Source: Sandaracinaceae bacterium (GTDB taxonomy: Bacteria; Myxococcota_A; Polyangia; Polyangiales; Sandaracinaceae). Taken from it: a DNA stretch of 64,000 nucleotides. Below are positions 53,486-62,978 of the stretch, in pieces. Each line of letters opens with the position of its first letter. The stretch's first letter is position 1. The notes under the pieces were generated by a model. That model did not search any database and was not told the DNA's origin. It saw only the letters and a program-made list of their open reading frames with translations. The position numbers and the translations under genes are program-made. The stretch spans positions 1 to 64,000 of the forward strand of contig JAVJQK010000102.1 in the NCBI GenBank assembly GCA_040218145.1, written 5' to 3'.

Positions 53486-54199
53486 GTGAGCGTTCGCCTC
53501 CTCCTCAGCGTGGCCTTCTTGTCGTCCTGGGCCTCCCTGGCCGAGGCCCAGGGCCACACCCACGGCCACACATACCGCGGCCCGCACCCGATCGACCTCG
53601 AGGGGCACTGGCACCTCGAAGAGGTGGACCACGTGCACGGTGAGTTGACTTCGGTCGCGGCCGCCTTCGGCGAGGTGGGCGGAGTGCACGTGTTCCTCGG
53701 GGACCCGACGGCCTTCGGCTGGGCCGGTGACGTGTGGGTCTATGGCGGCGTGCACCCGCTCCCGGGCGCGCTCCCGGGCTACTGCGGCATCACACGCGAG
53801 CACCGTCACCCGTTCGCCCCGGAGGGGGCCTTCCGGGTCGACGACGGCGTGCACGTCTATCAGGGAGGGCTGCGCGGCGGGCTGCCCATGGTGCGCCCGC
53901 GCCGGATCGCGCCGCGCCGCCCCGTGGCCGCGGTCGAGCGCCCGCCAGCGGGCGTCCCGACCACGCCGGGGATCGCCCCCTACTGGTTCGCGGGGTGCCT
54001 GCACCGGCTCGTGATGGGTCCCGACGGGCTCGTGCCGGTGCCGCTCGCGGGGTGCGTGCCTCGCGCGGGGCGCCGGGCCGCGCCCGCCCAGCCAGCTCCG
54101 CCCGCGGCGGTTCCACGCCTCGAGGACCGGTACACGCGCGTGCAGTCTCGACCGCAGCGGGCGCCGGCGCGCACGCGGGCGACGCCCCGACAGCGCTGA
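53486..54199 (+). CDS. His-rich exported protein of unknown function
   Basis: A 237 aa protein. Signal peptide VRLLLSVAFLSSWASLAEA is followed by a histidine-dense mature N-terminus (GHTHGHTYRGPHPIDLEGHW, then HLEEVDHVHGE). VHVFLGDPTAFGWAGDVWVYGGVHPLP and an Arg/Pro/Ala-rich tail follow. The His clusters suggest metal binding, but there is no recognisable fold. GTG start at 53486. Divergent from the TatT-type gene. Confidence 0.6.
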   Translation: MSVRLLLSVAFLSSWASLAEAQGHTHGHTYRGPHPIDLEGHWHLEEVDHVHGELTSVAAAFGEVGGVHVFLGDPTAFGWAGDVWVYGGVHPLPGALPGYCGITREHRHPFAPEGAFRVDDGVHVYQGGLRGGLPMVRPRRIAPRRPVAAVERPPAGVPTTPGIAPYWFAGCLHRLVMGPDGLVPVPLAGCVPRAGRRAAPAQPAPPAAVPRLEDRYTRVQSRPQRAPARTRATPRQR

Positions 54200-54262
54200 G
54201 CAGATTCACGCCGACGATTCCGGACCCGGCGGGCGTCCGTTTTCGGTTAGGATGGCCGCTCC

Positions 54263-54676
54263 GTGGGCAGCAAGATTCAGCTCGATGGTCAGTCGCTCCG
54301 CACTCTGCTCGAGCAGGGAGGCTGGCCCTGCGATCAGATCAGCGACGACACGTGGCGCAGCCACTTCCGGGGCCGGCAGGCGTCGTTCCCCTTCTTCGTG
54401 CGGCTCGATCCGGCGGGGTACGTGTGCTTCGCGATCGTGCCCTTCATCAAGAGCCCCGAGGCGCAGGACAAGTCCGGCAAGCTCTACCAGCGCCTCCTGG
54501 AGCTCAACCAGACGCTCCTGATGGCGAAATTCTCGATCGACGACGACCTCGACGTCGTGCTCTCCGTCGAATACCCGTCGGAGGAGCTGGACCGGAGCGA
54601 GTTCGACGACGCCCTCGACGTGCTGTCGTACTACGCGGACCGGCACTACGACGAGCTGCGGGCCCTGATCGCCTGA
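54263..54676 (+). CDS. YbjN/type III chaperone-like protein
   Basis: A 137 aa small acidic cytoplasmic protein. The sequence (FPFFVRLDPAGYVCFAIVPFIKSPE, KLYQRLLELNQTLLMAKFSID, DLDVVLSVEYPSEELDRSEFDDALDVL) fits the YbjN family, which shares the Tir-chaperone fold. No secretion genes are nearby. GTG start at 54263. An intrinsic terminator follows at 54750. Confidence 0.7.
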   Translation: MGSKIQLDGQSLRTLLEQGGWPCDQISDDTWRSHFRGRQASFPFFVRLDPAGYVCFAIVPFIKSPEAQDKSGKLYQRLLELNQTLLMAKFSIDDDLDVVLSVEYPSEELDRSEFDDALDVLSYYADRHYDELRALIA

Positions 54677-54749
54677 GCGTGCGAGCGCGCTTGCCCGATG
54701 GCAGGGCGCATGGTACACCGCGCCTCGCGAGCTGACTGGGCGTTGCCTG

Positions 54750-54782
54750 GGTGGGCCTCCGCTACGGGGTCCGCCTTTTTTC
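54750..54782 (+). terminator. Rho-independent terminator before rimP
   Basis: A 10 bp stem (GGTGGGCCTC/GGGGTCCGCC, with G-U pairs) followed by seven T. It is the clearest intrinsic terminator in the window and separates the YbjN gene from the rimP-nusA operon. Confidence 0.8.
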
Positions 54783-54881
54783 GTCCCTGGGACCTCCGTC
54801 GAGGAGCCAGGGCTGCAGGCCGGCCAGGACGCTCGTGGTCCGAGAGGACCGGACGTCACCGAGCGCGAAATCTCCGAGCGA

Positions 54882-55382
54882 ATGCCCAAGACCGTAGACC
54901 CCCAGCTAGAAGCCATCGTGGAGCCCGTATGTCGGGCCCATGGCGTCGAGCTCGTGCTGATCCAGAGGGTCACCGAGCACGGCCAGGCCGTGCTGCGCGT
55001 CACGATCGACCGGCCTGGTAGCGAGGAGGGGCCCGGGCTCGGGGTGTCGCTGGCGGACTGCCAGGCGGTGAGCCGCGATCTGGGCCCCGCGTTCGACGCG
55101 GAGGACTCCGCCCTGGAGCGCGCCATCGGCGGCAGCTTCCGGTTGGAGGTCAGCTCGCCGGGCGTGGATCGCCCGCTGGTGAAGCTGACGGATTTCGAGC
55201 GGTTCGCGGGCCGCACGGTGAAGGTTCAGCTGGAGACGCCCCTCGACGAGGGGCGCCGAAAGCTGGAGGGAACTCTGATGGGGGTCGACGGCGAGATGGT
55301 TCGACTCGAGGTCGACGGGAGCGAGCTCCAGCTCCCGCACGCGGAAATCGCAAGGGCCAACGTCGTCTACGAATTCGATTGA
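54882..55382 (+). CDS. rimP: Ribosome maturation factor RimP
   Basis: A 166 aa protein for 30S subunit maturation. The conserved SSPGVDRPLVKLTDFERFAGRTVKVQL lies after the N-terminal domain, and an SH3-like C-terminal domain follows. It heads the universal rimP-nusA-infB cluster. The ATG at 54882 fits the family start. Confidence 0.95.
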   Translation: MPKTVDPQLEAIVEPVCRAHGVELVLIQRVTEHGQAVLRVTIDRPGSEEGPGLGVSLADCQAVSRDLGPAFDAEDSALERAIGGSFRLEVSSPGVDRPLVKLTDFERFAGRTVKVQLETPLDEGRRKLEGTLMGVDGEMVRLEVDGSELQLPHAEIARANVVYEFD

Positions 55383-55432
55383 GCGTTCCAACGGGTCAGG
55401 AGCGGCCCAGAGGAAGCGGAGAGGTGTCGATC

Positions 55433-57232
55433 ATGCAGCAGGGCATGTCGCTGCAGAACATCATCGAGCAGGTCAGCAAGGAAAAGGGCATCGACCCTCA
55501 GGTGCTGATCGAGACGATGGAACAGGCCATCTTGACGGCCGCGAAGCGGACGTTCGGGGTGAACCGTGAGCTCGAGGCGCGTTTCAACGAAGAGACGGGC
55601 AACGTCGACCTCTATCAGTTCATGACGGTGGTCGAAGAGGTCGAGGACGACGAGCGCGAGATCTCGCTCGTCGACGCGCGCCGCTACGAGTTCGAGGACG
55701 CGGAGGTCGGCGAAGATCTCGGCTTCCAGATCTTCTACCTCCAGGAAGACGCCGAAGCGGCGAAGCAGCAGGACCGCCAGTACGGCGATCTGCTCGGGCT
55801 TCAGCAGCATCGGCGCGGCTTCGGTCGGATCGCCGCGCAGACGGCCAAGCAGGTCATCATCCAGCGCGTCCGTGACGCCGAGCGCGAGCTCATCTTCAAC
55901 GAGTACAAGGACCGCAAGGGCGAGCTGATCACCGGCATCGTCCGACGCTTCGAGCGCGGCTCCAACATCATCGTCGACCTCGGCCACACCGAGGCGATCC
56001 TCCCGACGCGCGAGCAGACGCCGCGCGAGAGCTACCGCCCGGGCGACCGCATCGTCGCGTTCCTCAAGGACATCGATCGCGAGGCCCGTGGGCCGCAGAT
56101 CATCTTGAGCCGCACCGACGTGGGCCTCCTGGTGAAGCTCTTCGAGATGGAGGTCCCGGAGATCTACGAGGGCATCGTCCGCATCGTGGCCGCGGCCCGT
56201 GAGCCGGGCGCGCGGAGCAAGATCGCGGTCACCAGCCGCGACAGCGACGTCGATCCCGTGGGCGCGTGCGTGGGCATGAAGGGCTCGCGCGTGCAGGCGG
56301 TCGTCCAGGAGCTCCGCGGCGAGAAGATCGACATCGTCCCGTGGGACCGCGACCCGGCGCGCTTCGTGTGCAACGCGATCGCCCCGGCCGAGGTCAGCCG
56401 CGTCATCATCGACGAGGCGCACGGCGGCATGGAGCTGGTCGTCCCGGACGCGAAGCTCTCGCTCGCCATCGGGCGCCGCGGCCAGAACGTCCGCCTCGCC
56501 TCTCAGCTCAGCGGCTGGAAGCTCGACATCGTCAGCGAGTCGCGCTTCCGCCAGATGGAGGAGCAGGCGCTCTCCGAGATCGGCCGCATCAGCGGGACCG
56601 ACGAGGAGATGGTCAAGAGCTTCTACCGGATGGGCTTCCGGACCCTCGACGAGATCGCCGAGGCGCCGGACGCGGAGCTGCAGACCATCGACGGCATCGC
56701 CACCCCCGAGGACGCGGCGAGCATCCGTCAGCGCGCCGCGAAGGCGATGGAGGCGCACCGCCTGGAGCGCGTCTCGGATGCGAAGCAGAGCGTCGAGAAC
56801 CTCTCGGACCGGGACCACCTGCTGCTCGCGCCGAACATGACGGAGCGCATCGTGGACGCGCTCGAGTCCTCGGGCTATCGGAGTGCGCAGGACGTGCTGA
56901 ACGAGACGGACGTCGATCGGCTGGCGATCCGGACCGGACTGGGTATTCAGAAGGCCCAGGAGGTCAAGGAAGGCGTCTCGCGCTACGTGGACAACGAGAT
57001 GGATGGCGTGGTGGAGACCCAGCGCGCCGTCCGCGAGAAGCATCTGGCTCTCGAAAAGCAGGCCCTCGAGAAGCAGCAGGCCGAGGCGGCCGCGGCTGCG
57101 GAGGCGGAAGCCGCCGAGGCCGAAGCCGCGGGGGCCGACGCCGCGCCCGAGACCGAGACCCCCACCGAAGACCCCTCCACCGACGAGACCTCCACCGACG
57201 AGAGCGCGGCGCAAGAGCGCCAGGAGGCCTGA
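55433..57232 (+). CDS. nusA: Transcription termination/antitermination factor NusA
   Basis: About 599 aa. The N-terminal RNA-polymerase-binding domain (about 1-130) is followed by an S1 domain (about 140-205) and two KH domains (about 210-350: [19 protein letters not shown], then [20 protein letters not shown]). Two helix-hairpin-helix-like repeats come next, then an Ala/Glu coil and an acidic Thr/Asp/Glu tail. The C-terminal repeats resemble the E. coli acidic repeats. ATG at 55433 after a GGAGAGG-type site. Confidence 0.96.
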   Translation: MQQGMSLQNIIEQVSKEKGIDPQVLIETMEQAILTAAKRTFGVNRELEARFNEETGNVDLYQFMTVVEEVEDDEREISLVDARRYEFEDAEVGEDLGFQIFYLQEDAEAAKQQDRQYGDLLGLQQHRRGFGRIAAQTAKQVIIQRVRDAERELIFNEYKDRKGELITGIVRRFERGSNIIVDLGHTEAILPTREQTPRESYRPGDRIVAFLKDIDREARGPQIILSRTDVGLLVKLFEMEVPEIYEGIVRIVAAAREPGARSKIAVTSRDSDVDPVGACVGMKGSRVQAVVQELRGEKIDIVPWDRDPARFVCNAIAPAEVSRVIIDEAHGGMELVVPDAKLSLAIGRRGQNVRLASQLSGWKLDIVSESRFRQMEEQALSEIGRISGTDEEMVKSFYRMGFRTLDEIAEAPDAELQTIDGIATPEDAASIRQRAAKAMEAHRLERVSDAKQSVENLSDRDHLLLAPNMTERIVDALESSGYRSAQDVLNETDVDRLAIRTGLGIQKAQEVKEGVSRYVDNEMDGVVETQRAVREKHLALEKQALEKQQAEAAAAAEAEAAEAEAAGADAAPETETPTEDPSTDETSTDESAAQERQEA

Positions 57233-57244
57233 CCGGAGATCCCC

Positions 57245-57886
57245 ATGCTCGCCCCCCGAGAAACAGAACCGGAGACGACGCCGGAGCGCACGTGCGCCGG
57301 GTGCCGACGGCAGGACGCGCAGAGCGCCCTGCTGCGGTTCGCGGTGCGTGACGTCGCGCCGCGCCTCGTCCCCGATCCGCGCCGGCGGCTGCCGGGGCGG
57401 GGGGTGAGCGTGCATCCGACCCGGGCCTGCGTGCAGCGGGCGGTCGAGAAGGGCGGCTTCGCGCGCGCCCTCAAATCCAAGCCTGACGTCGACACGGACA
57501 CCCTGTGTGCGATGGCGATCGGGCAATACGAGCGCCGCGTGCAGGGGCTCTTGATGGCCGCGTCGCGGACGCGCGCCGTGGCGGTGGGAACCGACGCGGT
57601 GCGCCGAGCGCTCGAGGCCGGCGACGTGCACACGCTCGTCGTCGCGAAGGACGCGGCGGGGCGTCGCGACGAGATCGTCGCGCAGGCGACCCGGATCGGG
57701 AGCCGCGCCGTGGTGTTTGGTACGAAGTCCGCTCTCGGCCACCTACTGGGTCGGTCCGAGGTCGGCATCATCGCCATCCTCGATTCGAGGATCGGAAAAG
57801 AACTGGCGGCTACCGCCGCATGTGCTGCGCAGCTGGAGGAGGGCGACTCCGTCCTCTCCAGGAACGAAGAGTCGGAGGCTGAATGA
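57245..57886 (+). CDS. YlxR/DUF448 - L7Ae fusion protein
   Basis: A 213 aa protein. The N-terminal YlxR (DUF448) RNA-binding domain has the cysteine motif ERTCAGCRR and the later GRGVSVHPTRACVQRAV. The C-terminal domain resembles the L7Ae/YlxQ family (GTDAVRRALEAGDVHTLVVAKDA ... GHLLGRSEVGIIAILD). In Firmicutes these are two genes between nusA and infB; here they are one. The gene starts 12 bp after nusA and overlaps the infB start (ATGA). Confidence 0.9.
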   Translation: MLAPRETEPETTPERTCAGCRRQDAQSALLRFAVRDVAPRLVPDPRRRLPGRGVSVHPTRACVQRAVEKGGFARALKSKPDVDTDTLCAMAIGQYERRVQGLLMAASRTRAVAVGTDAVRRALEAGDVHTLVVAKDAAGRRDEIVAQATRIGSRAVVFGTKSALGHLLGRSEVGIIAILDSRIGKELAATAACAAQLEEGDSVLSRNEESEAE

Positions 57887-60573
57887 GCAAGGTGCGCGTG
57901 TACGAGGTCGCTCGCGAGCTCGGCATGAACAACCGCGAGTTGCTCGGGCGGATCCAGTCCCTCGGGATCCAGGTGCGTAACCACATGAGCGCGCTCGAGC
58001 CCGCGGAGGTCGAGCGCGTCAGGCGCGCGCTGGACAAAGACAAGGTGGAGAACACCGTGGAGACGCGGATTCGCAAGACGGTGATCCGTCGTCGGACGAA
58101 GAAGAAGCCCAAGCCGGAGGTCGCAGAGGCGCCCGCGGCGGAGGCGCGTCCGGAGCCGGTCGCGGCCGAAGAGCCGCGCGCGGAGCGGCGCCCGGTCGCG
58201 GAGGCGCGTCCCGCGCCCGAGCCCGAGAAGCCCGCGCCGGCCGTCGCGGCCGAGCCGGTCGCGAAGCCCGCGGAGGCGAAGCCGGCGGCCGAGAAGCCCG
58301 CCGAGGCCAAGCCGGCCGAGCCGCCGAAGGCAGAGCCCGCGGCGGAGAAGGTGGCGGAGAAGCCCGCCGCAGCCAAGGCCGAGCCGGAGAAGGCCCAGGA
58401 GCCCGCGAAAGCCCCCGCGCCCGAGCGCATGGAGCCGCCCCCGCCCCCGCCGTCGGGCGGCGCGGAGCCGACCCGCATCCCCGCGCAGCCGCCCGCGACC
58501 GCCACCGGTCCGGCCGTGCCGCCGCATCGCCCCTCGCAGCCGGCCCCCGCCGCGCAGCGCCTCGGGCACGCGAACCTCCCGCCGGGCGTCGTCTCGCGCG
58601 GGAACCAGACCGCCCCGTCCGCGGGTGGGATCTCGGAGGCGGCGCGTAACCGCATCGTCTCGCAGCACGCGCAGAGCCGCGGGCCGCGCCGCCGCGAGGT
58701 GGGGCGCCGCGAGCTCGGCCAGCCCGGTCGCCCGACCGGCGGTCGCCGCAAGCAGCGCATCAGCAGCAACCGCAAGGGCATGAAGACCGAGATCACGGTC
58801 CCCAGCGCCCAGAAGCGGATCATCAAGATCGAGGACAACGTCGGGCTCCAGACGCTCGCGGCTCGCATGAGCCTCAAGTCGACCGACGTGCTCATGAAGC
58901 TCATGCAGCTCGGCATGACGAGCGTCACGATCAACTCCACGCTCGACTCCGACACCGCGAAGATCATCGCGGCCGAGTTCAACTACGAGGTCGAGAACGT
59001 CGCGAAGAGCGAGGACGAGCTCATCGACGAGATGCGCGGCGAGTTCGCGGACGACGCGGGCGACCGCATCTCCCGCGCGCCCATCATCACCGTCATGGGT
59101 CACGTCGACCACGGCAAGACGTCGCTGCTCGACAAGATCCGTCAGGCGGACGTGGCGGGCGGCGAGGCCGGCGGCATCACCCAGCACATCGGCGCGTACC
59201 GGGTCGAGACCGACCGGGGCGTCATCGTCTTCCTCGACACCCCTGGTCACGAGGCCTTCACGGCGATGCGCGCCCGCGGCGCCCAGGCGACCGACGTGGT
59301 CGTGCTCGTGGTGGCGGCGGACGACGGCGTGATGCCGCAGACCAAGGAGGCCATCAACCACGCGAAGGCGGCCGAGGTGCCGATCGTCGTGGCGGTCAAC
59401 AAGATCGACAAGCCGGACGCGCAGCCTCAGCAGATCCGTCAGGAGCTGGTGGGCTACGGTCTGCAGCCCGAGGAGTGGGGCGGCACGACGTTGTTCGTCG
59501 ACGTCAGCGCCATCACCGGGCAGGGCGTCGACACGCTCCTCGAGAGCCTCGCGCTCCAGGCGGAGCTGCTCGAGCTCGAGGCCAACCCGAACATCCCCGC
59601 CGAGGCGATCGTGCTCGAGGCGTACCTCGATCGCGGCCGCGGCGCGGTGGCCAACGTGCTCGTCCGCAACGGCACGCTCCGGCAGGGCGACACGGTCGTG
59701 GCCGGTCCGGCCATGGGCAAGGTCCGCGCGCTGACCGACGAGAAGGGCGAGCGCCTGGACGTCGCGGGGCCGGCGACGCCGGTCGAGGTCCTCGGCCTCG
59801 GCGAGGTGCCGTCCGCGGGCGACATGCTCTACGTGGTCGAGAACGAGGAGCGCGGTCGCGAGCTGGTCGAGCAGCGTCAGCGTGAGGCGTCCTTCAAGGC
59901 CAAGACCGTGGCGATGTCCGCCATGGAGCGGCTCCAGAAGATGGTGAACGCGGGCGAGCAGCAGGAGCTCAACCTCGTCATCAAGTCCGACGTGCACGGC
60001 TCGCTCGAGGCGCTCACCAAGGCGCTGACGGAGCTGAGCACGGAGAAGGTGAAGGTCAGCGTCATCCACACGGGTGTCGGCGGCATCACCGAGCAGGACG
60101 TCATGCTCGCGAGCGCCTCCGAGGGCCTCATCATCGGCTTCAACGTCCGTCCGGCCGGCAAGGCGGGGCAGGTGGCGAAGGCCGAGAACGTCGAGATGCG
60201 CTTCTACAAGATCATCTACGAAGCGGTCGACGAGGTGAAGAAGGCCATGGCGGGCATGCTCGCCCCCGAGTTCCGCGAGAAGGAGCTCGGCAAGGCGGAG
60301 GTGCGCATGACCTTCGGCATCCCGAAGGTGGGCACCATCGCGGGTTGCTACGTCACCGAGGGCAAGATCCTCCGCAACGGCAAGGCGCGCCTCGTCCGCG
60401 ACGCGGTCGTGGTCTGGGAGGGCGACATCGGATCGCTCCGCCGCATCAAGGACGACGTCCGCGAGGTCGCGTCCGGCTACGAGTGCGGTATCGGCCTGGC
60501 CGGCTTCAATGACGTCAAAGAAGGCGACGTCATCGAGTGCTTCGAGATGGAAGAGATCGAGGCTACGCTGTAA
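57883..60573 (+). CDS. infB: Translation initiation factor IF-2
   Basis: An 896 aa GTPase that places initiator tRNA on the 30S subunit. An N-terminal IF2-N motif ([17 protein letters not shown]) is followed by a long Ala/Glu/Lys/Pro linker (about 65-280). A second IF2-N subdomain comes next, then the G domain with GHVDHGKT (about 406-413), [15 protein letters not shown] and NKIDKP. The C-terminal domains end with [13 protein letters not shown]. It overlaps ylxR by 4 nt. The dispersed element copy C begins 5 bp after its stop. Confidence 0.98.
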   Translation: MSKVRVYEVARELGMNNRELLGRIQSLGIQVRNHMSALEPAEVERVRRALDKDKVENTVETRIRKTVIRRRTKKKPKPEVAEAPAAEARPEPVAAEEPRAERRPVAEARPAPEPEKPAPAVAAEPVAKPAEAKPAAEKPAEAKPAEPPKAEPAAEKVAEKPAAAKAEPEKAQEPAKAPAPERMEPPPPPPSGGAEPTRIPAQPPATATGPAVPPHRPSQPAPAAQRLGHANLPPGVVSRGNQTAPSAGGISEAARNRIVSQHAQSRGPRRREVGRRELGQPGRPTGGRRKQRISSNRKGMKTEITVPSAQKRIIKIEDNVGLQTLAARMSLKSTDVLMKLMQLGMTSVTINSTLDSDTAKIIAAEFNYEVENVAKSEDELIDEMRGEFADDAGDRISRAPIITVMGHVDHGKTSLLDKIRQADVAGGEAGGITQHIGAYRVETDRGVIVFLDTPGHEAFTAMRARGAQATDVVVLVVAADDGVMPQTKEAINHAKAAEVPIVVAVNKIDKPDAQPQQIRQELVGYGLQPEEWGGTTLFVDVSAITGQGVDTLLESLALQAELLELEANPNIPAEAIVLEAYLDRGRGAVANVLVRNGTLRQGDTVVAGPAMGKVRALTDEKGERLDVAGPATPVEVLGLGEVPSAGDMLYVVENEERGRELVEQRQREASFKAKTVAMSAMERLQKMVNAGEQQELNLVIKSDVHGSLEALTKALTELSTEKVKVSVIHTGVGGITEQDVMLASASEGLIIGFNVRPAGKAGQVAKAENVEMRFYKIIYEAVDEVKKAMAGMLAPEFREKELGKAEVRMTFGIPKVGTIAGCYVTEGKILRNGKARLVRDAVVVWEGDIGSLRRIKDDVREVASGYECGIGLAGFNDVKEGDVIECFEMEEIEATL

Positions 60574-60578
60574 CTATT

Positions 60579-60795
60579 GGGCGGGGCTTTTCAAGCCCCT
60601 CCCCCCCACTGCGCCGGCACAACGACGTTCGCTTCGGGTGCTCCGCACCCTGCGCGAACATCGCTGCGCCGGCTCCGCGGGGCCCCCCCAACCCAAGTCG
60701 GGCGACTTACGTCGCCCGGGTCCCGCGCTCCGCGCGTGAGCCACGCGGCTCGCGCTTTCGCTTCGCGAAAGCTGGCCGCCCGCTGCCGCGGGGGA
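60579..60795 (+). repeat. Dispersed intergenic element, copy C (core)
   Basis: Begins with a hairpin (GGGGCTT/AAGCCCC, 60579-60603) just after the infB stop. It then follows the same order as copy B: GCGAACATCGCTGCGCCGGC, GGGGCCCCCC and the conserved 85 bp block at 60711-60795. It interrupts the usually tight infB-ylxP-rbfA order. No coding potential is evident. Confidence 0.88.
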
Positions 60796-60815
60796 TCCGC
60801 CTGGGGCCGCCACTT

Positions 60816-61101
60816 CGCTTCGCTCGTCGCTCGGCGACCTCGCTTCGCTCGTCGCTCTGCGCGACCTCGCTTCGCTCGTCGCTCGGCGACCTCGCTTGGC
60901 TCGTCGCTCCGCGGGACCTCGCTTCGCTCGTCGCTCTGCGACCTCGCTTCGCTCGTCGCTCTGCGCGACCTCGCTTCGCTCGTCGCTCTGCGCGACCTCG
61001 CTTCGCTCGTCGCTCGGCGACCTCGCTTCGCTCGTCGCTCTGCGCTCGTCGCTCTGCGACCTCGCTTCGCTCGTCGCTCTGCGCGACCTCGCTTCGCCGT
61101 C
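60816..61101 (+). repeat. Tandem array of about 25-27 bp units
   Basis: About ten copies of GACCTCGCTTCGCTCG followed by TCGCTCTGC, TCGCTCTGCGC or TCGCTCGGC. Unit length alternates through a 2 bp GC insertion. The core word CGCTTCGCTCG is shared with the 15 bp array at 35681. The array stops about 135 bp before ylxP. Confidence 0.9.
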
Positions 61102-61235
61102 GCTGGTGGCCGACATCGGGGGGCGTGGCATCGTTCGCGACCTCGGGGCCTGGGGCGCTGGGGCGTCCACTCGGGGGCGGCGATTTTGGAACTTCCGCGT
61201 GCGGGCGCGCTGCTTACGCCCGATCCTTTGTCCGT

Positions 61236-61649
61236 ATGGTCATCGCCGTCGCTCGCATCGTCCTGGCTCTGCACGGGAACGACTCGTTGAAGGGGAAGCG
61301 CAAGGTGGTACGCCGGGTGGTGGACCGGGTGCGACATCGCTTCAACGTGGCCATCGCGGAGGTGGCGGAGATGGACGTGCACCGGCGGGCGGTGCTCGGG
61401 ATGGCCGCGGTGAGCAACTCGGGGAGCCACGCGTCGTCGATGATCGACGCGGTGATCCAGCAGGTGCAGGCGTCGACGGACGCGCCGCTGGTGGAGCGGT
61501 CGCTGGAGATCGTGCACATCGGCGACGGAGAGCACATGGAGAAGCTCGCGGGGCTGGGCGCGGTGCCGGACGTGGGTTTGGCGGCGGACTGGGACCTCGA
61601 CGCGGAAGAGGCTTGGCTGAAAGCTGGGGATGACGATGGCGAAGACTGA
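61236..61649 (+). CDS. YlxP/DUF503 protein
   Basis: A 137 aa protein of the DUF503 family found between infB and rbfA in many bacteria. The opening is typical (MVIAVARIVLALHGNDSLKGKRKVVRRVV), and VAEMDVHRRAVLGMAAVSN is the second conserved block. Function is not established; the context suggests ribosome biogenesis. It overlaps rbfA by about 20 bp. The ATG at 61236 restores the family N-terminus. Confidence 0.92.
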   Translation: MVIAVARIVLALHGNDSLKGKRKVVRRVVDRVRHRFNVAIAEVAEMDVHRRAVLGMAAVSNSGSHASSMIDAVIQQVQASTDAPLVERSLEIVHIGDGEHMEKLAGLGAVPDVGLAADWDLDAEEAWLKAGDDDGED

Positions 61650-62013
61650 CGGTGGACGGCCCGGGCGGGTCGGGGAGCGCATCCGGGCGGAGCTCATGGA
61701 GCTGTTGCTGGTCGGCGCCGTGAAGGATCCCGGGGTGCAGGGCGCCGTGGTGCACGAGGTGATCGTCTCGAAGGACCTCCGGCACGCCAGGGTCTATGTG
61801 CGGCTCGGGGAGCTCGAGCCCAGCGCGGACCGCGTGACGCGGCTGATGCGGGGGCTGGAGCGCGCGACGGGGTTCCTGCGGCGTGAGCTCGGGCAGCGCC
61901 TGCAGATCCGCTACACGCCGGAGCTGAAGTTCCTCTGGGACGAGACCACCGAGCGCGCGCAGCGGGTCGAAGAGCTGCTCGAGGAGATCCGCCACGAGGG
62001 AGACGGGTCGTGA
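61630..62013 (+). CDS. rbfA: Ribosome-binding factor A
   Basis: A 127 aa KH-fold protein required for late 30S maturation and cold adaptation. Conserved parts include RVGERIRAELMELLL, LRHARVYVRLGE and RYTPELKFLWDETTERAQRVEELL. Start is ATG 61630 or, two codons later, ATG 61636. Its stop overlaps the next gene's GTG. Confidence 0.95.
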   Translation: MTMAKTDGGRPGRVGERIRAELMELLLVGAVKDPGVQGAVVHEVIVSKDLRHARVYVRLGELEPSADRVTRLMRGLERATGFLRRELGQRLQIRYTPELKFLWDETTERAQRVEELLEEIRHEGDGS

Positions 62014-62978
62014 GCCGCGAGGAGGTCCTCCGGATCACGAACGAGGGCGAGCGCTTCGCGGTGACGTGCCACCGTCGGCCCGACGCGGACGCGCTCGGCT
62101 CGGCCCTCGGCTGGGCCGCCGCGCTCCGATCCATCGGCAAGGAGGCGGTCGTCTACAGCGTGGACACGCCGCCTCGCATGCTGCGCTTCCTCGACGTCGG
62201 CGAGGTCGAGGGCGCGCCCCCGGCCGGGCGCTTCGACGCGTGCTTCGTGATGGACGCGGCGGCGCGCGCGCTGGTGCCCGACATGCCGGACGGGCTCGAG
62301 GGGCCGGTCGTGATGTTCGATCACCACGCCGCGCACGACGACTTCGGGGACGTGATCCTCCGAGAGCCCGACGCCGCGGCGACCGGGGTGCTGGTCGTCC
62401 GCGTGATGCGGGAGCTGGGCATCGAGGGCTACCCGCCGGGCGTCGCCGAGCCGCTCTACGCCGCCATCGTCGCGGACACGGGCGGCTTCCGATACCCGGC
62501 CACCAGCCCGGAGACGCTGCGCCTCGCGGCGGAGCTCGTCGAGGCGGGGGCCGCGCCGTGGACGACCGCCTATCACCTCTTCGAGGGCTGGGAGCCGGCC
62601 CGCATGAAGCTGCTCGGCGCCATCCTGGACGACATGGAGATCGCGCTCGACGGACGGCTCGCCGTGCAGCGGGTGACGCGCGAGATGCTCACGCGGCTCG
62701 GCGCCGACGACGAGATGGTCGAGGGCATGGTCAACTACGGTCGCATGCTCGAGGGCGTGGAGATCAGCGCGCTCGTGTGGGAGATGGACAAGGGCGGCCG
62801 GCGCGAGACGAAGGTCAGCCTCCGCTCGAGCGGCGACGCCGACGTCTCGCGCATCGCGGCGGCCATGAACGGCGGCGGCCACCGCTCGGCGGCCGGCGCC
62901 AACGTGCCCGATGATCTGGCCACCACCGAGGCGAAGGTCGTGGCGCTGGCGAAGGACCTCCTCGGCGACGCGGACTGA
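62010..62978 (+). CDS. nrnA: DHH-family phosphoesterase (NrnA-like)
   Basis: A 322 aa enzyme of the oligoribonuclease/pAp phosphatase type that degrades very short RNAs. DHH motifs are VTCHRRPDADALGSALG, VMFDHHAAHDDFGD and the DHHA1 glycine motif GGGHRSAAGA. A position between rbfA and truB is common. GTG start overlaps rbfA by 4 nt, and the stop overlaps the truB ATG. Confidence 0.93.
   Translation: MSREEVLRITNEGERFAVTCHRRPDADALGSALGWAAALRSIGKEAVVYSVDTPPRMLRFLDVGEVEGAPPAGRFDACFVMDAAARALVPDMPDGLEGPVVMFDHHAAHDDFGDVILREPDAAATGVLVVRVMRELGIEGYPPGVAEPLYAAIVADTGGFRYPATSPETLRLAAELVEAGAAPWTTAYHLFEGWEPARMKLLGAILDDMEIALDGRLAVQRVTREMLTRLGADDEMVEGMVNYGRMLEGVEISALVWEMDKGGRRETKVSLRSSGDADVSRIAAAMNGGGHRSAAGANVPDDLATTEAKVVALAKDLLGDAD

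Noticed and set aside
56983..60069. Long minus-strand open frame opposite nusA-infB
   Set aside because: It mirrors known genes with full motif sets; its sequence is His/Arg/Leu-rich and has no recognisable domain.
60816..61101. CRISPR array
   Set aside because: Contiguous 25-27 bp units without unique spacers, and no cas genes nearby.
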